Positions 17,066 through 26,569 of a stretch of 64,000 nt of DNA are shown here, one piece after another. A program made the position numbers and the translations under genes. The notes beneath the pieces were generated by a model. That model saw only the letters and a program-made list of their open reading frames with translations. It was not told the origin of the DNA and ran no database searches. Positions within the stretch are counted from its first letter, which is position 1, and each line of letters starts with the position of its first letter. Source of the stretch: Actinophytocola xinjiangensis (GTDB lineage Bacteria > Actinomycetota > Actinomycetes > Mycobacteriales > Pseudonocardiaceae); assembly GCF_001921215.1 (NCBI RefSeq), contig NZ_MSIF01000002.1, positions 1-64,000 of the forward strand. Reading direction: 5' to 3'.

Positions 17066-18015
17066 GGTCGGGTCCCTTCGTCGGCGGCGGCCCTGGCGCG
17101 GGGCGCCTGCCGGTCCGCCCGGCACACCGGCAGGGTGGCGGCGGCCATGACGAAGTCCAGCATGGTGAGCATTATCCGGGAGATCAGCGCCACGGCCAGC
17201 GACTCGCCGTGACCGAGTACCGGCCCGAACGCCAGCACCAGCGCGACCTCGCGGATCCCGACCCCGGCCGGCGCCGGCACGAACAGCAGACCCAGGCAGA
17301 ACGCCAGCGCCAGCCCGCCGACCGCCAGCGGCAGCGACGGCCCAGCCGGGGCGCCGAACCCGATCATCAGCAGCCAGCAGTGCAGCCCGAGCAGCAGCCA
17401 GCCCAGCGTGTACCAGCCGGCGGCGGTGAGCAGCCCCCGGTAGCTCGGCCACCGCACCAGCGGCTCCCGGCGCAGCAGCCGCAGCACCCGGTCCAGTACC
17501 GGCCCCACGACCCTGGGGTGCAGGAACGTCACGCCGGCCAGCACGACCGGCACCATCCACCAGTACCGCCGCAGCGCCCCGTCGCCGGCCGGCAGCATCA
17601 CCACCGCCGTCGCCGCGCCGGTGCCCAGCGCCAGCAGCAGCCCCAGCACACTGCCGGTGACCGTGATCTTCCTGGACACCGCGTGGTCGCGGGCCAGCTC
17701 GGCCTGCGCGAGGAACGACCAGACCGACCCCGGCAGGTACTTGCCCAGCTGACCCAACAGGAACACCCGCGCCGCGCCGCGCACCGGCAGCCGGCCGCCG
17801 AGGTCGGCGAGCATGGTGCGCCAGCCCTGGCCGGTGGCCAGGATGCTCGCCGCGGCCGGCACCGCCGCGGCCGCCACCAGACCCCACGACAGCTGGCCGA
17901 GCGCGGCGCGCAGCTGCGGCCAGCGGGCGGCGACGAACACGACCCCGAAGGCCAGGGCCACGACCAGGAACCCGACCCGGACCCAGTGCGCGGGTCCGGG
18001 CCGGGTCACGGTCAC
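17062..18015 (-). CDS. LPG-synthase-TM / AglD-type (PF03706) multi-spanning membrane protein
   Basis: A 317-residue protein with about eight hydrophobic segments. It carries the family signature LLGQLGKYLPGSVWSFLAQAELA and the late glycine-rich VPAPAGVGIREVALVLAF. Proteins of this family are the membrane part of lysyl-PG synthase or stand-alone lipid-linked sugar flippase/transferase-associated proteins such as AglD. The GTG at 18015 overlaps the glycosyltransferase stop in a GTGA junction. It is a paralogue of the protein at 21661-22647. Confidence 0.88.
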   Translation of the reverse strand: MTVTRPGPAHWVRVGFLVVALAFGVVFVAARWPQLRAALGQLSWGLVAAAAVPAAASILATGQGWRTMLADLGGRLPVRGAARVFLLGQLGKYLPGSVWSFLAQAELARDHAVSRKITVTGSVLGLLLALGTGAATAVVMLPAGDGALRRYWWMVPVVLAGVTFLHPRVVGPVLDRVLRLLRREPLVRWPSYRGLLTAAGWYTLGWLLLGLHCWLLMIGFGAPAGPSLPLAVGGLALAFCLGLLFVPAPAGVGIREVALVLAFGPVLGHGESLAVALISRIMLTMLDFVMAAATLPVCRADRQAPRARAAADEGTRP

Positions 18016-19112
18016 CTGGCGTCCTCGGCGAACGAGGTCAGTGCCTTGAGGTAGCGGTTCCACTGCGGCTCCGCGTCGGGGCGGCGCACGGCCGACCGCA
18101 GCCGCAGCGCGGTGTTCCCGGCGTAGAACTCGCACAGCGTCGCCGCCAGCGAGTCCACGTCGTCGGGCACCGCGAGCAGGCCGTCGACCCCGTCCTGGAC
18201 ATCATCGGGCAGCGTACCGATGTTGGAGGCGATGACCGGCACGCCGTGCTCGAAGGCCAGGAACGTGTTCACCGACGCGGTCACCGACCGGTAGGGCAGC
18301 ACCATCGCGTCCACGCCCCGGAACAGGCCGGGCACGTTCTCCGCGTCGACGTAGCCGGGCCGCAGGTCGACCCGGTCGGCCAGACCGAGCTCGTCGACCA
18401 GGTCGTCGACGACCGAGGCCATGTCGCCCCAGAACTCGCCGGCCACGGTCAGCGACACGTCCGGCGGGCCGGCGGCCAGCGCGCGCAGCAGCACGTCCAG
18501 GCCCTTGTAGGGGCGGACCAGGCCGAAGAACAGCAGCCGCCGGTGCAGCGTCGGGTCGCGGTAGCGGTGCCGCGACGGCGCGACCACCAGCGGCGCCAGC
18601 TGTTCCACGGCCACCGGCGCGTCGGTCAGCGACGCGGCGAGCTCGGCCTGGGTGTTGGAGTGGGTCATGACCCCGTCGACCCTGGCCAGCACGCCCCGGA
18701 TGAGCCGCAGGTCGGCCGGGCCGCGTTCGTGCGGCAGCACGTTGTGGCACTGGGTGACGACCCTGGCCCGCCGGCCGGTGCCCAGCCCGGCGAGCACGCC
18801 CCGGTAGGCCGGCATCTGCACGGGGCTGGCGACCACGAGCACGACCAGGTCGTGGTCGCGGACCCGGCGCCCGCAGGCGTACCAGGAGTCCGGGCGGCGC
18901 CAGGACAGTTTGCGGTGGGTGTGCGGGAACACCGGCAGTTCCGGCCTGTCGACGGTCAGCCGGCCGGGGTAGAGCCGCGCCGGGTACTGGTGGGACCACG
19001 ACTCCAGCGCGACGTCGTGCCCGGCGGCGGTCAGTTGGTGGGCGAGTTCGGTGGTGTACTGGGAGATTCCACCCTTGAACGGGTGAGTGGGGCCGATGAC
19101 GGCGATCCGCAT
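18012..19112 (-). CDS. GT4-family glycosyltransferase
   Basis: A 366-residue GT-B glycosyltransferase: N-terminal GPTHPFKGGISQYTTELAHQL acceptor-side loop, a YKGLDVLLRAL helix after the LLFFGLVRPYKG strand, and the donor-binding AFEHGVPVIASNIGTLPD segment (a variant of the EX7E motif). No signal or membrane segment, so it acts on the inner face of the membrane. It starts 8 bases after the YfhO-like gene and is coupled to the following membrane protein. Sugar donor unknown. Confidence 0.93.
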   Translation of the reverse strand: MRIAVIGPTHPFKGGISQYTTELAHQLTAAGHDVALESWSHQYPARLYPGRLTVDRPELPVFPHTHRKLSWRRPDSWYACGRRVRDHDLVVLVVASPVQMPAYRGVLAGLGTGRRARVVTQCHNVLPHERGPADLRLIRGVLARVDGVMTHSNTQAELAASLTDAPVAVEQLAPLVVAPSRHRYRDPTLHRRLLFFGLVRPYKGLDVLLRALAAGPPDVSLTVAGEFWGDMASVVDDLVDELGLADRVDLRPGYVDAENVPGLFRGVDAMVLPYRSVTASVNTFLAFEHGVPVIASNIGTLPDDVQDGVDGLLAVPDDVDSLAATLCEFYAGNTALRLRSAVRRPDAEPQWNRYLKALTSFAEDAR

Positions 19113-19120
19113 GGCAGCCT

Positions 19121-21523
19121 CTAGTCCCTGGTTCCGAGTTCGACATCGGGTTGGGTCGTTGCGTACTGCCTCCTGCGCGAGAACCGCTCGACGATGATCA
19201 GTGCGCACAGGATCGCGCCGGTCGCGGCGGACAGCCACGTCCCGGCGCCGTTGGTGGGGGTGGCGTAGGTGAGCCGGACGGTGTGGGTCCCGGCGCCGAC
19301 GGCGACGGCGCTCAGGGCGTGGTCGGCGGCCAGCAGCGGCGCCGGTTCGCCGTCGACCTCCACCTGCCAGCCGGTGCGCAGCGCGTCGGCGACGACCAGG
19401 TGACCGGCGCCGGTGGCGGTCACCCGGACCTCGATCGTCTCGGCCTCGTCGACGGCGACGTCGAGCGTGGCGTCGGCGCCGCCTGACCGGCCGGCGGGGG
19501 CGTCGAGCAGAACCTCGTCGGGGTCGAGGTCCCCGCCGGCGAGCATCGCCAGCCGGCGGTCCGGGTCCGGTTCGACGACCGACCGCCCGGCCCACCGCAC
19601 GCGCGGCAGGGCCCGTTCCCGCTGGTAGACCGTGGCCGGCTCGGACATGACCACGCGCAGGCCGTCGTCGGGCTCGTCCATGAGCGGCGCGGACGTGGCG
19701 GCCACGAAGTAGCGCACCGAAAGCCGGTCCAGGATCGGGCTGGTGACCACCGGGGCGCGCGGCACCAGCGACGGCAGCGTCGGCGGGTCCCGGAACTGGC
19801 GGCCCGGCAGCGCCTCGACGAGCTCACCGAGGCGCCGGTCGGCGAAGCCGTGCCCGGTCAGCGCGCGCAGCCGGTGCAGCGAGCTCTCGCCGGGAAGCAG
19901 GGTGTCGACGGGGGAGGCGTAGCGGTCGGCGCCCAGGTTGGCCGCGAGGAACTCGTGCACGGGTGTCCTCGGGTAGAACGTCTCGCGGTCGGCGTGCGCC
20001 CAGAACGGCACGGCGAACACCAGCGCCTGGGCAGCGACCAGCACCGCGACCCCGGCCAGCGCGATCCGCCGCCGCCCCCACCAGGCCAGCGCCAGACACC
20101 CGCCGGCGGCCGCGAGGAACGCCAGGCCGACCAGCAGGTCCGGCCGGGAGGTCGCCGGCCAGGCCGCGACCACCACCGCCAGCCCGCCGAGCCCGGCGCC
20201 GCCCCACACCGTCCAGGTCCACACCCGCCCGCCGGCCCGGTGCCGGCGCGCCACCACCTCGAACCCGACCGCCGCCAGCACCGCGACCAGCAGCCCCAGC
20301 ACCGACCGCAGCCGGCCGACGAAGTTCTCGGCGAACAGCACCGGCAGTTGCTGGGCCACGGCCAGCGGCGGGCCGCCCGCGTACATCAGCACCACCGCCA
20401 CCCCGGTCGAGGCGACCAGGAACCACCACACCCCGCGCGGCAGCAGCGCCCGCCCGGCCGCCACCCCGGCCAGCGCCAGCAGCAGGGTGGCGGCGCCGAC
20501 GTAGGACAGCATCTCGACGATGTTGGTGCCGGCGTGGGTGGCGCCCAGCGCGTCCGGGGCGATCGCGGTGACCAGCGACGAGAACGGCAGGTGGTCGGCC
20601 GGGGTCTGCTCGCGGCCCCACACGTGCGCCTGGGCCATGAACGACGCGAACGGCAGCAGTTGGAAGGCCGCGAGCCCGAACGCCCCGGCGACGGCGGCGA
20701 CCCCGCCGGCGGCGACCCCGGCCAGCCGCCGTCCCCGGTGCAGCGCGCCGATCCGCACCGCGAAGTAGACGCCCGCGGTGAGCAGCGCGTACCCGGTGAC
20801 CGCCGGAAATCCGCCGAGCAGCATCGCCGCGCCGGCCAGCGCCACCAGCACACCGTCGGTCGGTCGGCGGCGCGTGGCCAGCCGCTCGACCGCCCAGAAC
20901 AGCACCGGGACGAACGCGGCCGTGCGGGTCTGCGGCCAGCCCGTCCAGGCCAGCAGGAACGCGCTGGTGGCGAACGCCAGACCGCCGGCCAGCGCGGCCG
21001 GGCGGCCCAGGCCGAGGCGGCGGGCGAACAGGAACGTGCCGCCGACCGCGACGGCGATCTCCGCGACCTTCACCCACGCCGGCGCGAACCAGGCGGGCAG
21101 CACGTAGAAGGGCAGGCTCAGCGGGTTGAACACCGCGTTGTTGGGCACCGCGCCCAGCGGGACACCGCCCAGCTGGTACGGGTTCCACGCGCCGCTCGAA
21201 CCGCTCATGACCTGGTCGACGAACAGCGCGGTCTGCGGGATCACCCCGTCGGCGACGTCCTGCAGGAAGGGGTTGCCGGGGGTGGTTCCGGCCAGGACGG
21301 TGTTGGCGTAGGGCGCCCAGTTCGCCAACAGGTCGGTCGGGGCGAACACGCCGTGGCCGACCAGCGGCCAGCCGATCCCGATCACGGTGAACGCGCCGAC
21401 GGCGCCCAGCAGGCACCACGACAACAGCCGCGCCGAGGTGGCACCGTCCTCGGCGGACCGGTTGGGCCCACGGGTCGGGACCGCGCCTGGCAGGCGGGCC
21501 CCGTCCTCCAGCACTCTGCTCAT
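19121..21523 (-). CDS. YfhO-like GT-C-type membrane protein (first of two)
   Basis: An 800-residue multi-spanning protein with an acidic first outer loop (FAPTDLLANWAPY), the NPYQLGGVPLGAVP and NPLSLPFYVLP motifs of YfhO, about a dozen membrane helices, and a C-terminal extracellular beta-rich domain (VVADALRTGWQVEVDGEP) ending in one more helix. YfhO proteins of firmicutes glycosylate teichoic acids outside the cell with lipid-linked sugars. The ATG at 21523 is chosen because GAGAGG lies ten bases upstream. It is a paralogue of the protein at 28129-31059. Confidence 0.9.
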   Translation of the reverse strand: MSRVLEDGARLPGAVPTRGPNRSAEDGATSARLLSWCLLGAVGAFTVIGIGWPLVGHGVFAPTDLLANWAPYANTVLAGTTPGNPFLQDVADGVIPQTALFVDQVMSGSSGAWNPYQLGGVPLGAVPNNAVFNPLSLPFYVLPAWFAPAWVKVAEIAVAVGGTFLFARRLGLGRPAALAGGLAFATSAFLLAWTGWPQTRTAAFVPVLFWAVERLATRRRPTDGVLVALAGAAMLLGGFPAVTGYALLTAGVYFAVRIGALHRGRRLAGVAAGGVAAVAGAFGLAAFQLLPFASFMAQAHVWGREQTPADHLPFSSLVTAIAPDALGATHAGTNIVEMLSYVGAATLLLALAGVAAGRALLPRGVWWFLVASTGVAVVLMYAGGPPLAVAQQLPVLFAENFVGRLRSVLGLLVAVLAAVGFEVVARRHRAGGRVWTWTVWGGAGLGGLAVVVAAWPATSRPDLLVGLAFLAAAGGCLALAWWGRRRIALAGVAVLVAAQALVFAVPFWAHADRETFYPRTPVHEFLAANLGADRYASPVDTLLPGESSLHRLRALTGHGFADRRLGELVEALPGRQFRDPPTLPSLVPRAPVVTSPILDRLSVRYFVAATSAPLMDEPDDGLRVVMSEPATVYQRERALPRVRWAGRSVVEPDPDRRLAMLAGGDLDPDEVLLDAPAGRSGGADATLDVAVDEAETIEVRVTATGAGHLVVADALRTGWQVEVDGEPAPLLAADHALSAVAVGAGTHTVRLTYATPTNGAGTWLSAATGAILCALIIVERFSRRRQYATTQPDVELGTRD

Positions 21524-21660
21524 GTGAGTGAACCTCTCCACAGCAGGAGCGACAGAGTAGCGCAGACGTTATGGCCTCGTTATCGAGGTATGTGCGCTGC
21601 GGTATACCAAGATCACGCTCGGTAGTGGAGGGTGGGTCGGGTTCCGGCCGGTCCGTCCCG
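21524..21660 (-). promoter_or_regulatory. Leader region of the first YfhO gene
   Basis: 137 bases between two same-strand genes. It holds a small hairpin, CCTCG-TTAT-CGAGG at 21575-21588, and AT-richer patches that suit a promoter for the five-gene run downstream. No gene is visible. Confidence 0.35.
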
Positions 21661-22647
21661 TCAGGCCTGTTCGGCGACCTCAGCGGCCTTCGCGGTCGCC
21701 CGCCGGCCGATCACGTACTGCGTTCCCGCCATCGTCAGGTCGACCAGAGTGAGCAACGCGCGAGAAAGCAACGCGAGCAACAACGCCGCCGGCGCCGGCA
21801 CCACCGTCGACATCACCAACGTCAACACCGCCTCGCGCACCCCGGCGCCCGCCGGCAGCCCGATGGCCATCTGACCGACCGAGTAGGCCAGCGCGTACCC
21901 GCCGATCGCCACCGGCAACGCGCTCAACGCCGGCGCGCCAAGGCCGATCAGCAGGATCCACGCGTGCACCCCCAGCAGCAGCCAGGTGGTGAACTGGAAC
22001 GAGGCCGTGGTGCCCAGCCCGCGCCACGACGGCGGCTTGGGCAGCGGATCCCGGCGCGCCAGCCGCAACACCAGGCCGAGACACCGGTTGAGCACCGCCG
22101 GCACCAGCAGCGACACCAGCACCGGCAGCACCAGCAGCACCCACCAGTACCGCGCCAGCGCGTCGGGCATCGCGAACGGCAGCATCACCACCGCCACCGT
22201 CAGCCCGGTGGTCACCGCGATCGCGATCGACAGGACGCCGACCGTCAGCACCGACCGTTTGGGCACGTTGTGCTGCTGGGACAGCTCCATCTGGGTCAGG
22301 ATCGACCACACGCTGCCCGGCACGTACTTGCCGAGCTGACTGAGGAAGAAGATCCGGGCCGCGGGCCGCCACGGCAGCCGCGATCCGACGTCGGCCAGCA
22401 GTGAACGCCACTGGCCCAGCGAGGTCCCCAACGCCAGCAGCCCCGGCACGAACGCCGCCGGAATCGCCCACGGCGCGGTCTCCCGCAGCGCCTCCGCCAG
22501 CCCGTCACGGTTGGTCACGATCGCCGCCACGGCGAACCCGAGCAGCAGGACCAGCATCACCCGCCGGAACCACACCCGCTTGCGCGAGACCGGCGCCGGC
22601 GTCGCGCTGACCGCCGCCTCCGTGGTCTGCTCACTCACCGTCGACAT
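21661..22647 (-). CDS. LPG-synthase-TM / AglD-type (PF03706) membrane protein, second copy
   Basis: A 328-residue protein with about eight hydrophobic segments and the same signature as its paralogue at 17062-18015: FFLSQLGKYVPGSVWSILTQMELS, and AIGLPAGAGVREAVLTLVMS near the end. The ATG at 22647 opens MSTVSEQTTEAAVSA, a short cytoplasmic tail before the first helix. It is divergent from the methyltransferase at 22821, with 173 bases between starts. A role in moving or presenting lipid-linked glycans is inferred. Confidence 0.88.
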   Translation of the reverse strand: MSTVSEQTTEAAVSATPAPVSRKRVWFRRVMLVLLLGFAVAAIVTNRDGLAEALRETAPWAIPAAFVPGLLALGTSLGQWRSLLADVGSRLPWRPAARIFFLSQLGKYVPGSVWSILTQMELSQQHNVPKRSVLTVGVLSIAIAVTTGLTVAVVMLPFAMPDALARYWWVLLVLPVLVSLLVPAVLNRCLGLVLRLARRDPLPKPPSWRGLGTTASFQFTTWLLLGVHAWILLIGLGAPALSALPVAIGGYALAYSVGQMAIGLPAGAGVREAVLTLVMSTVVPAPAALLLALLSRALLTLVDLTMAGTQYVIGRRATAKAAEVAEQA

Positions 22648-22820
22648 GCCCACCGTTCTTCGGCCCTCGCGGATCCTTCCCGACGCGAGCGTAGCGGCGC
22701 CGCGCCACCAGCACGGGTTTGCCCCTTGACACGGGGTGCGCGCGGTGTAACGAGCCGCAAGTACCATCACCGCGTGGCCTTCCGCCAGCCCTGACTGTCC
22801 ATCGAGAGGAACCAGCCGAC

Positions 22821-23621
22821 GTGGCCGAGCGCGAGATGCAGCTTGCCTACTCCGAGCTCCAGCCGGAGATGCACGCGGAGTCGGGGCGGCGCAAGAAGGC
22901 GCAGAAGATCATCCGGGTGCTCGAACACCACCTCGGCCGCGAGGACCTCAAGGACCTGGTGGTCCTGGACCTCGGCTGCTCGACCGGGTTCATCGCCGAC
23001 GAACTGGCCAAGGCCGGCGGCCAGGTGGTCGGTATCGACATCGACGAGCCGGGCCTGGTCGCGGCCAGCAAGCGCTTCGGCAACGCCGTGGCCTTCCTGT
23101 GCACCGACGGCAGCGCCCTGCCGTTCCCGGACAACTCGGTCGACATCGTGGTGTTCAACCAGATCTACGAGCACGTCGTCGACCCGGACGCGGTGATGGA
23201 CGAGATCCGCCGGATCCTGTCGCCGACCGGCGTCGCCTACCTCGGCCTTGGCAACCGCCTGCAGGTCATCGAGCCGCACTACGGCCTGCCGCTGCTGTCC
23301 TGGCTGCCCTACGGCCTCGCCGACCGCTACATGCGCGCCGCCGGCAAGGGCGAGAAGTACTACGAGCGGTTCCGCACCCGCCCCGGCCTGCGCAAACTCT
23401 GCCACGGCCTGCGCATCTGGGACTACACCTACACCGTGCTTTGCGAACCGGAACGCTTCGGCGCCGACGACATGGTGCCCGGCCGCCTGGCCACCGCCCC
23501 GCCCGCCTTCTGGAAGGCCCTGGCGCCGATCATCCCGACCTACATCTGGCTGGGCACCAAGGAGGGACCGGCCCCGGCCGGCGGCCCCACCCGCTTCCCC
23601 CCGACACCCTTCCAACTCTGA
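22821..23621 (+). CDS. Class I SAM-dependent methyltransferase
   Basis: A 266-residue protein with a clear methyltransferase core: VVLDLGCSTGFIADELAKAG (motif I), GIDIDEP (motif II acid), and FNQIYEHVVDPDAVMDEIRRIL before LGLGNRL. The C-terminal region (LPLLSWLPYGLADRYMR, aromatic-rich) is like methyltransferases found beside glycosyltransferases. The GTG at 22821 has GAGAGGA eleven bases upstream. Substrate unknown; context suggests a sugar or glycolipid. It runs into a long repeat array. Confidence 0.9.
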   Translation: MAEREMQLAYSELQPEMHAESGRRKKAQKIIRVLEHHLGREDLKDLVVLDLGCSTGFIADELAKAGGQVVGIDIDEPGLVAASKRFGNAVAFLCTDGSALPFPDNSVDIVVFNQIYEHVVDPDAVMDEIRRILSPTGVAYLGLGNRLQVIEPHYGLPLLSWLPYGLADRYMRAAGKGEKYYERFRTRPGLRKLCHGLRIWDYTYTVLCEPERFGADDMVPGRLATAPPAFWKALAPIIPTYIWLGTKEGPAPAGGPTRFPPTPFQL

Positions 23622-24391
23622 CCCAGGCGCGAGCCGCTCCCACGGACCGCGCCACGCCACCGCGCCCCCGCCGGAGCCGGTACCGCGCGACCGCTGCCCA
23701 GCCCACCGCCACCGCCCCGCTGTCGCTGCCGCGCGACCGGCACACTGTCGCTGCGGCGCGACCGCGCCGGAGCCGGTACCGCGCGACCGCTGCCACCGCT
23801 GCCACGCCGTCGCCGCTGCTACCGAGCCGCTGCCGCTGCCACTGCCGGAGCGGTACCGCGCCGCTGCTACTGAGCCGCTGCCGCTGCGGAACCGCGCGAC
23901 CGCTGCCGCTGCGCGACCGCCACCGCTGCTGCGCGACCGCTGCCGCTGCGCGACCGCCACCGCTGCTGCGCGACCGCTGCCGCTGCCATCGCGACCGCGC
24001 TGCCGCCACGTGACCGCGCGACCGCGCCGTTGTGACCGTGTCGCCGCGACCGCGCCATCGCCGGTACCGGTACCGCGTGACCGCTGCCGAGCCCACTGCC
24101 GCTGCCACCGCTGCTGCGCGACCGCTGCCGCTGCCACCGCGACCGCGCTACCGCCGTGCGATCGCGCCGCTGTGACCGCACCACCGCCGGACCCGTATCG
24201 CGCGACCGCCGCCACCGCTGCCGCGACCGCCCCACCGCGACCGCCGCGCCGCCGCGTCATCGCCACTACTGCGTCACCGCGACCGTGTCGGCGCCGGTCC
24301 CGGCCTGCGCCCGTGGACCGGCCCGCCGCCCGTGAACCGGGCGGCGCCATGAACCGGGCGGCCCCGGCGACCGTGATCGTCGGCCGTGGGC
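23622..24391. repeat. Low-complexity tandem repeat tract (GCGCGACCGCTGCC family)
   Basis: The whole 770-base gap between two convergent genes is built of degenerate repeats with the core GCGCGACCGCTGCC. A clean tandem part has a 37-base period: copies at 23894-23930 and 23931-23967 plus a partial copy from 23968. A second repeat, a 30-base block beginning CGCCGGAGCCGGTACCGCGC, occurs at 23669-23698 and 23765-23794, with a diverged relative near 24060. All six frames look open over long spans because the repeats lack stop words. A period of 37, not a multiple of 3, argues against coding. Confidence 0.9.
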
Positions 24392-25567
24392 TCAGCGGCC
24401 GGCGACCTCGTGCAGCAGCGCGCAGTACCGGGCGCCCAGCGCGTCCACCGAGAACTCCTGCGCTCGTCGCGTGCCGCCGGCCGACAGGCGCTCCCGCAGG
24501 CCGGCGTCGCCGAGCAGCTCCCGCAGGACCCCGGCGAGCGCGTCCGCGTCGTCCGGCGCGACCAGCACACCGCTCTCCCGGTCCACCACGGCCGCGTCGA
24601 TCCCCGGGATCCGCGAGGCCACCACGACCGGGCCGGCCGACATCGCCTCCAGCAGCGCCACCGGCAACCCGTCCTGGTCGCCCGAGGCCGCCGCCTTCGA
24701 CGGGAACACCGCGATCTGCGCCCTGGCGTAGACGGCCGCCAGCTGCGCGCGGCCCGCCTGGCCGTGGAAGGTCACCGGCAGTCCCTGCGCCTGACGTTCC
24801 AGCTCGGCCCGTAGCGGCCCGTCGCCGATCACGTCCAGCTGCCAGCCGGGCAGGTCGGCCAGCGCCCGCAGCGCCGTCAGCAGCACCGCTGCGCCCTTCT
24901 TCTCCACCAGCCGGCCGACGAACATGATCCGGCCCGGCTCGCGGTCCACCCCGGCGCCGGCCGCGCGGATCGTGTCGACGTCCGCGCCCATCGGCAGCAC
25001 CGTGGTGGTGTCGGCGTCGGCGCCCAGGTCGATCAGCCGCTGGCGCATGTCCTCGTTCATCGTGGTGACCGCGCTGGCGCGGCGCAGCACGGCGCGCTTG
25101 AGCCGGCGGCTGACCGGGTCCTTGAGGGCGTAGACGTCACCGCCGAGCGTGGTCACCACCCACGGGACCTTGCGCGCGGCCAGCAGCGCCGACACGCCCT
25201 GCGGGATCATCCAGTGCACGTGCACGACGTCCGGGCGGTGCCGGCGCACCGCGCGCCGCAGCGCGATGATCTCGGAAAGAAAGAACGGCGGCACCTGCAA
25301 CCAGCGGGACTTCTTCGTCCGCAGGTTCTCGATGATCGCGCCGTGCGCCAGATCCTCCCACCGCCGGGGGAAATACCGGAACCGGCGCACGGTCATGCCG
25401 TTCACGTTCTCCACCGGCTGGCCGCCCCGCACCTGCGGGACCAGCACCTCGGTGTCGAACTCGCGCGCCTGGAAGGCTGCCAGGTCGCGCACGAACGCCG
25501 GTGTGCCATCCTCTGCGGACGCGGGAAAAGTAGAGGCGACGACGAGCAGACGCGGGCGCCGGCTCAC
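24392..25567 (-). CDS. GT4-family glycosyltransferase
   Basis: A 391-residue GT-B enzyme: N-terminal VVASTFPASAEDGTPAFVRDL, then DVVHVHWMIPQG, GRIMFVGRLVEKKGAAVLL at the domain hinge, and the donor site GLPVALLEAMSAGPVVVASR. No membrane segment. It starts with GTG at 25567, only 27 bases from the divergent epimerase start, and I see no good ribosome site ahead of it, so a leaderless message is possible. Likely a step in the locus's glycan assembly; sugar unknown. Confidence 0.93.
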   Translation of the reverse strand: MSRRPRLLVVASTFPASAEDGTPAFVRDLAAFQAREFDTEVLVPQVRGGQPVENVNGMTVRRFRYFPRRWEDLAHGAIIENLRTKKSRWLQVPPFFLSEIIALRRAVRRHRPDVVHVHWMIPQGVSALLAARKVPWVVTTLGGDVYALKDPVSRRLKRAVLRRASAVTTMNEDMRQRLIDLGADADTTTVLPMGADVDTIRAAGAGVDREPGRIMFVGRLVEKKGAAVLLTALRALADLPGWQLDVIGDGPLRAELERQAQGLPVTFHGQAGRAQLAAVYARAQIAVFPSKAAASGDQDGLPVALLEAMSAGPVVVASRIPGIDAAVVDRESGVLVAPDDADALAGVLRELLGDAGLRERLSAGGTRRAQEFSVDALGARYCALLHEVAGR

Positions 25568-25594
25568 CGGTCACTGCCACGGAGGAACGTCAAC

Positions 25595-26548
25595 ATGGAC
25601 CAGGAGAACGGGTCGGCGGGCGACGCGAACCCGACGACCGCGCCGTCCTCGGCACCGGCCGCCGTCGTCGGCGCGTCCGGGTTCCTCGGCACGGTGCTGG
25701 TCCGCACGTTGCGCGCGGGCGGTGTTCGCGTCGCTGAATACACGCGTGAAACTCCCTTTCTGACCGGTCCCGGCGTGCCGGACGACCAACTACTGAGCGC
25801 CAGGACAGTGTTCTGGTTGGCGACGAGTATCAATCCCGCGGTCGCGGATGCGGAGCCGTGGCGGGCTCAGGAGGACCGCGACACGTTCGCGTCGATGCTG
25901 CGAACAGTGGGACAACTTGCCAATCCACCGCGAATAGTACTGATCAGCTCGGGCGGCACGGTGTACGACCCGGCGGGGGAACCGCCCTACCGCGAGGATT
26001 CGCCGACTGTCCCGCCCAGCGCCTACGGTCAGGCGAAGCTGGCGATGGAAGGCTGTCTGCTCACCGCCGGGCCGGTCGGCGAGCGGGGCCTGGTGGCGCG
26101 CGTGGCGAACGCGTACGGGCCCGGTCAGCCGGCGGCCAGCGGCCAGGGCGTCATCGCGTACTGGATGCGGGCGCTGGCCAGGGGTGAGCCGATCACCCTG
26201 TTCGGTGACCCGTCCACCACCAGGGATTTCGTGTACGTCGACGACATCGCCGAGGCGTTGGCCGCCGTGCACGACCACCACGCCGGCCCGCTGCCCCCGG
26301 TGCTCAACGTCGGCTCCGGCGTACCGACCTCGCTGGGCGACCTGGCCGAGGCGGTCTGCGACGTCACCAGCACCCCGTTCTCCGGTGTGCGGCGCGAGTC
26401 CGCCCGAGGTTTCGACATCCCCCACTCGTGGCTGGACGTGGGGCTGGCTGGTGAGTCCCTGGGCTGGAAACCCCGTACGCCGCTGCGCACGGGGTTGTCG
26501 GCCGCGTGGCGGCACGTGCTGGACGCGGTTGGTCGGGGTGCGCGGTAG
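25595..26548 (+). CDS. NAD-dependent epimerase/dehydratase (extended SDR)
   Basis: A 317-residue nucleotide-sugar-modifying SDR: VVGASGFLGTVLV as the NAD-binding loop, the catalytic Ser in LISSGGTVYD, the YxxxK pair in SAYGQAKLAME, and FGDPSTTRDFVYVDDIAEAL near the C-terminus. Members epimerise, dehydrate or reduce NDP-sugars. The ATG at 25595 has GGAGGA nine bases upstream. It is followed by a methyltransferase 21 bases downstream, so the pair may build a modified, possibly O-methylated, sugar. Confidence 0.92.
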   Translation: MDQENGSAGDANPTTAPSSAPAAVVGASGFLGTVLVRTLRAGGVRVAEYTRETPFLTGPGVPDDQLLSARTVFWLATSINPAVADAEPWRAQEDRDTFASMLRTVGQLANPPRIVLISSGGTVYDPAGEPPYREDSPTVPPSAYGQAKLAMEGCLLTAGPVGERGLVARVANAYGPGQPAASGQGVIAYWMRALARGEPITLFGDPSTTRDFVYVDDIAEALAAVHDHHAGPLPPVLNVGSGVPTSLGDLAEAVCDVTSTPFSGVRRESARGFDIPHSWLDVGLAGESLGWKPRTPLRTGLSAAWRHVLDAVGRGAR

Positions 26549-26569
26549 CCACTGGCTAGGATCGCTCGG

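Noticed and set aside
22767-24350. Long minus-strand reading frame rich in Arg, Ser, Ala and Gly across the 37-base repeat tract
   Set aside because: Its composition follows the repeat, the period of 37 is not a multiple of three, it overlaps a clear methyltransferase on the other strand, and other frames are equally open.
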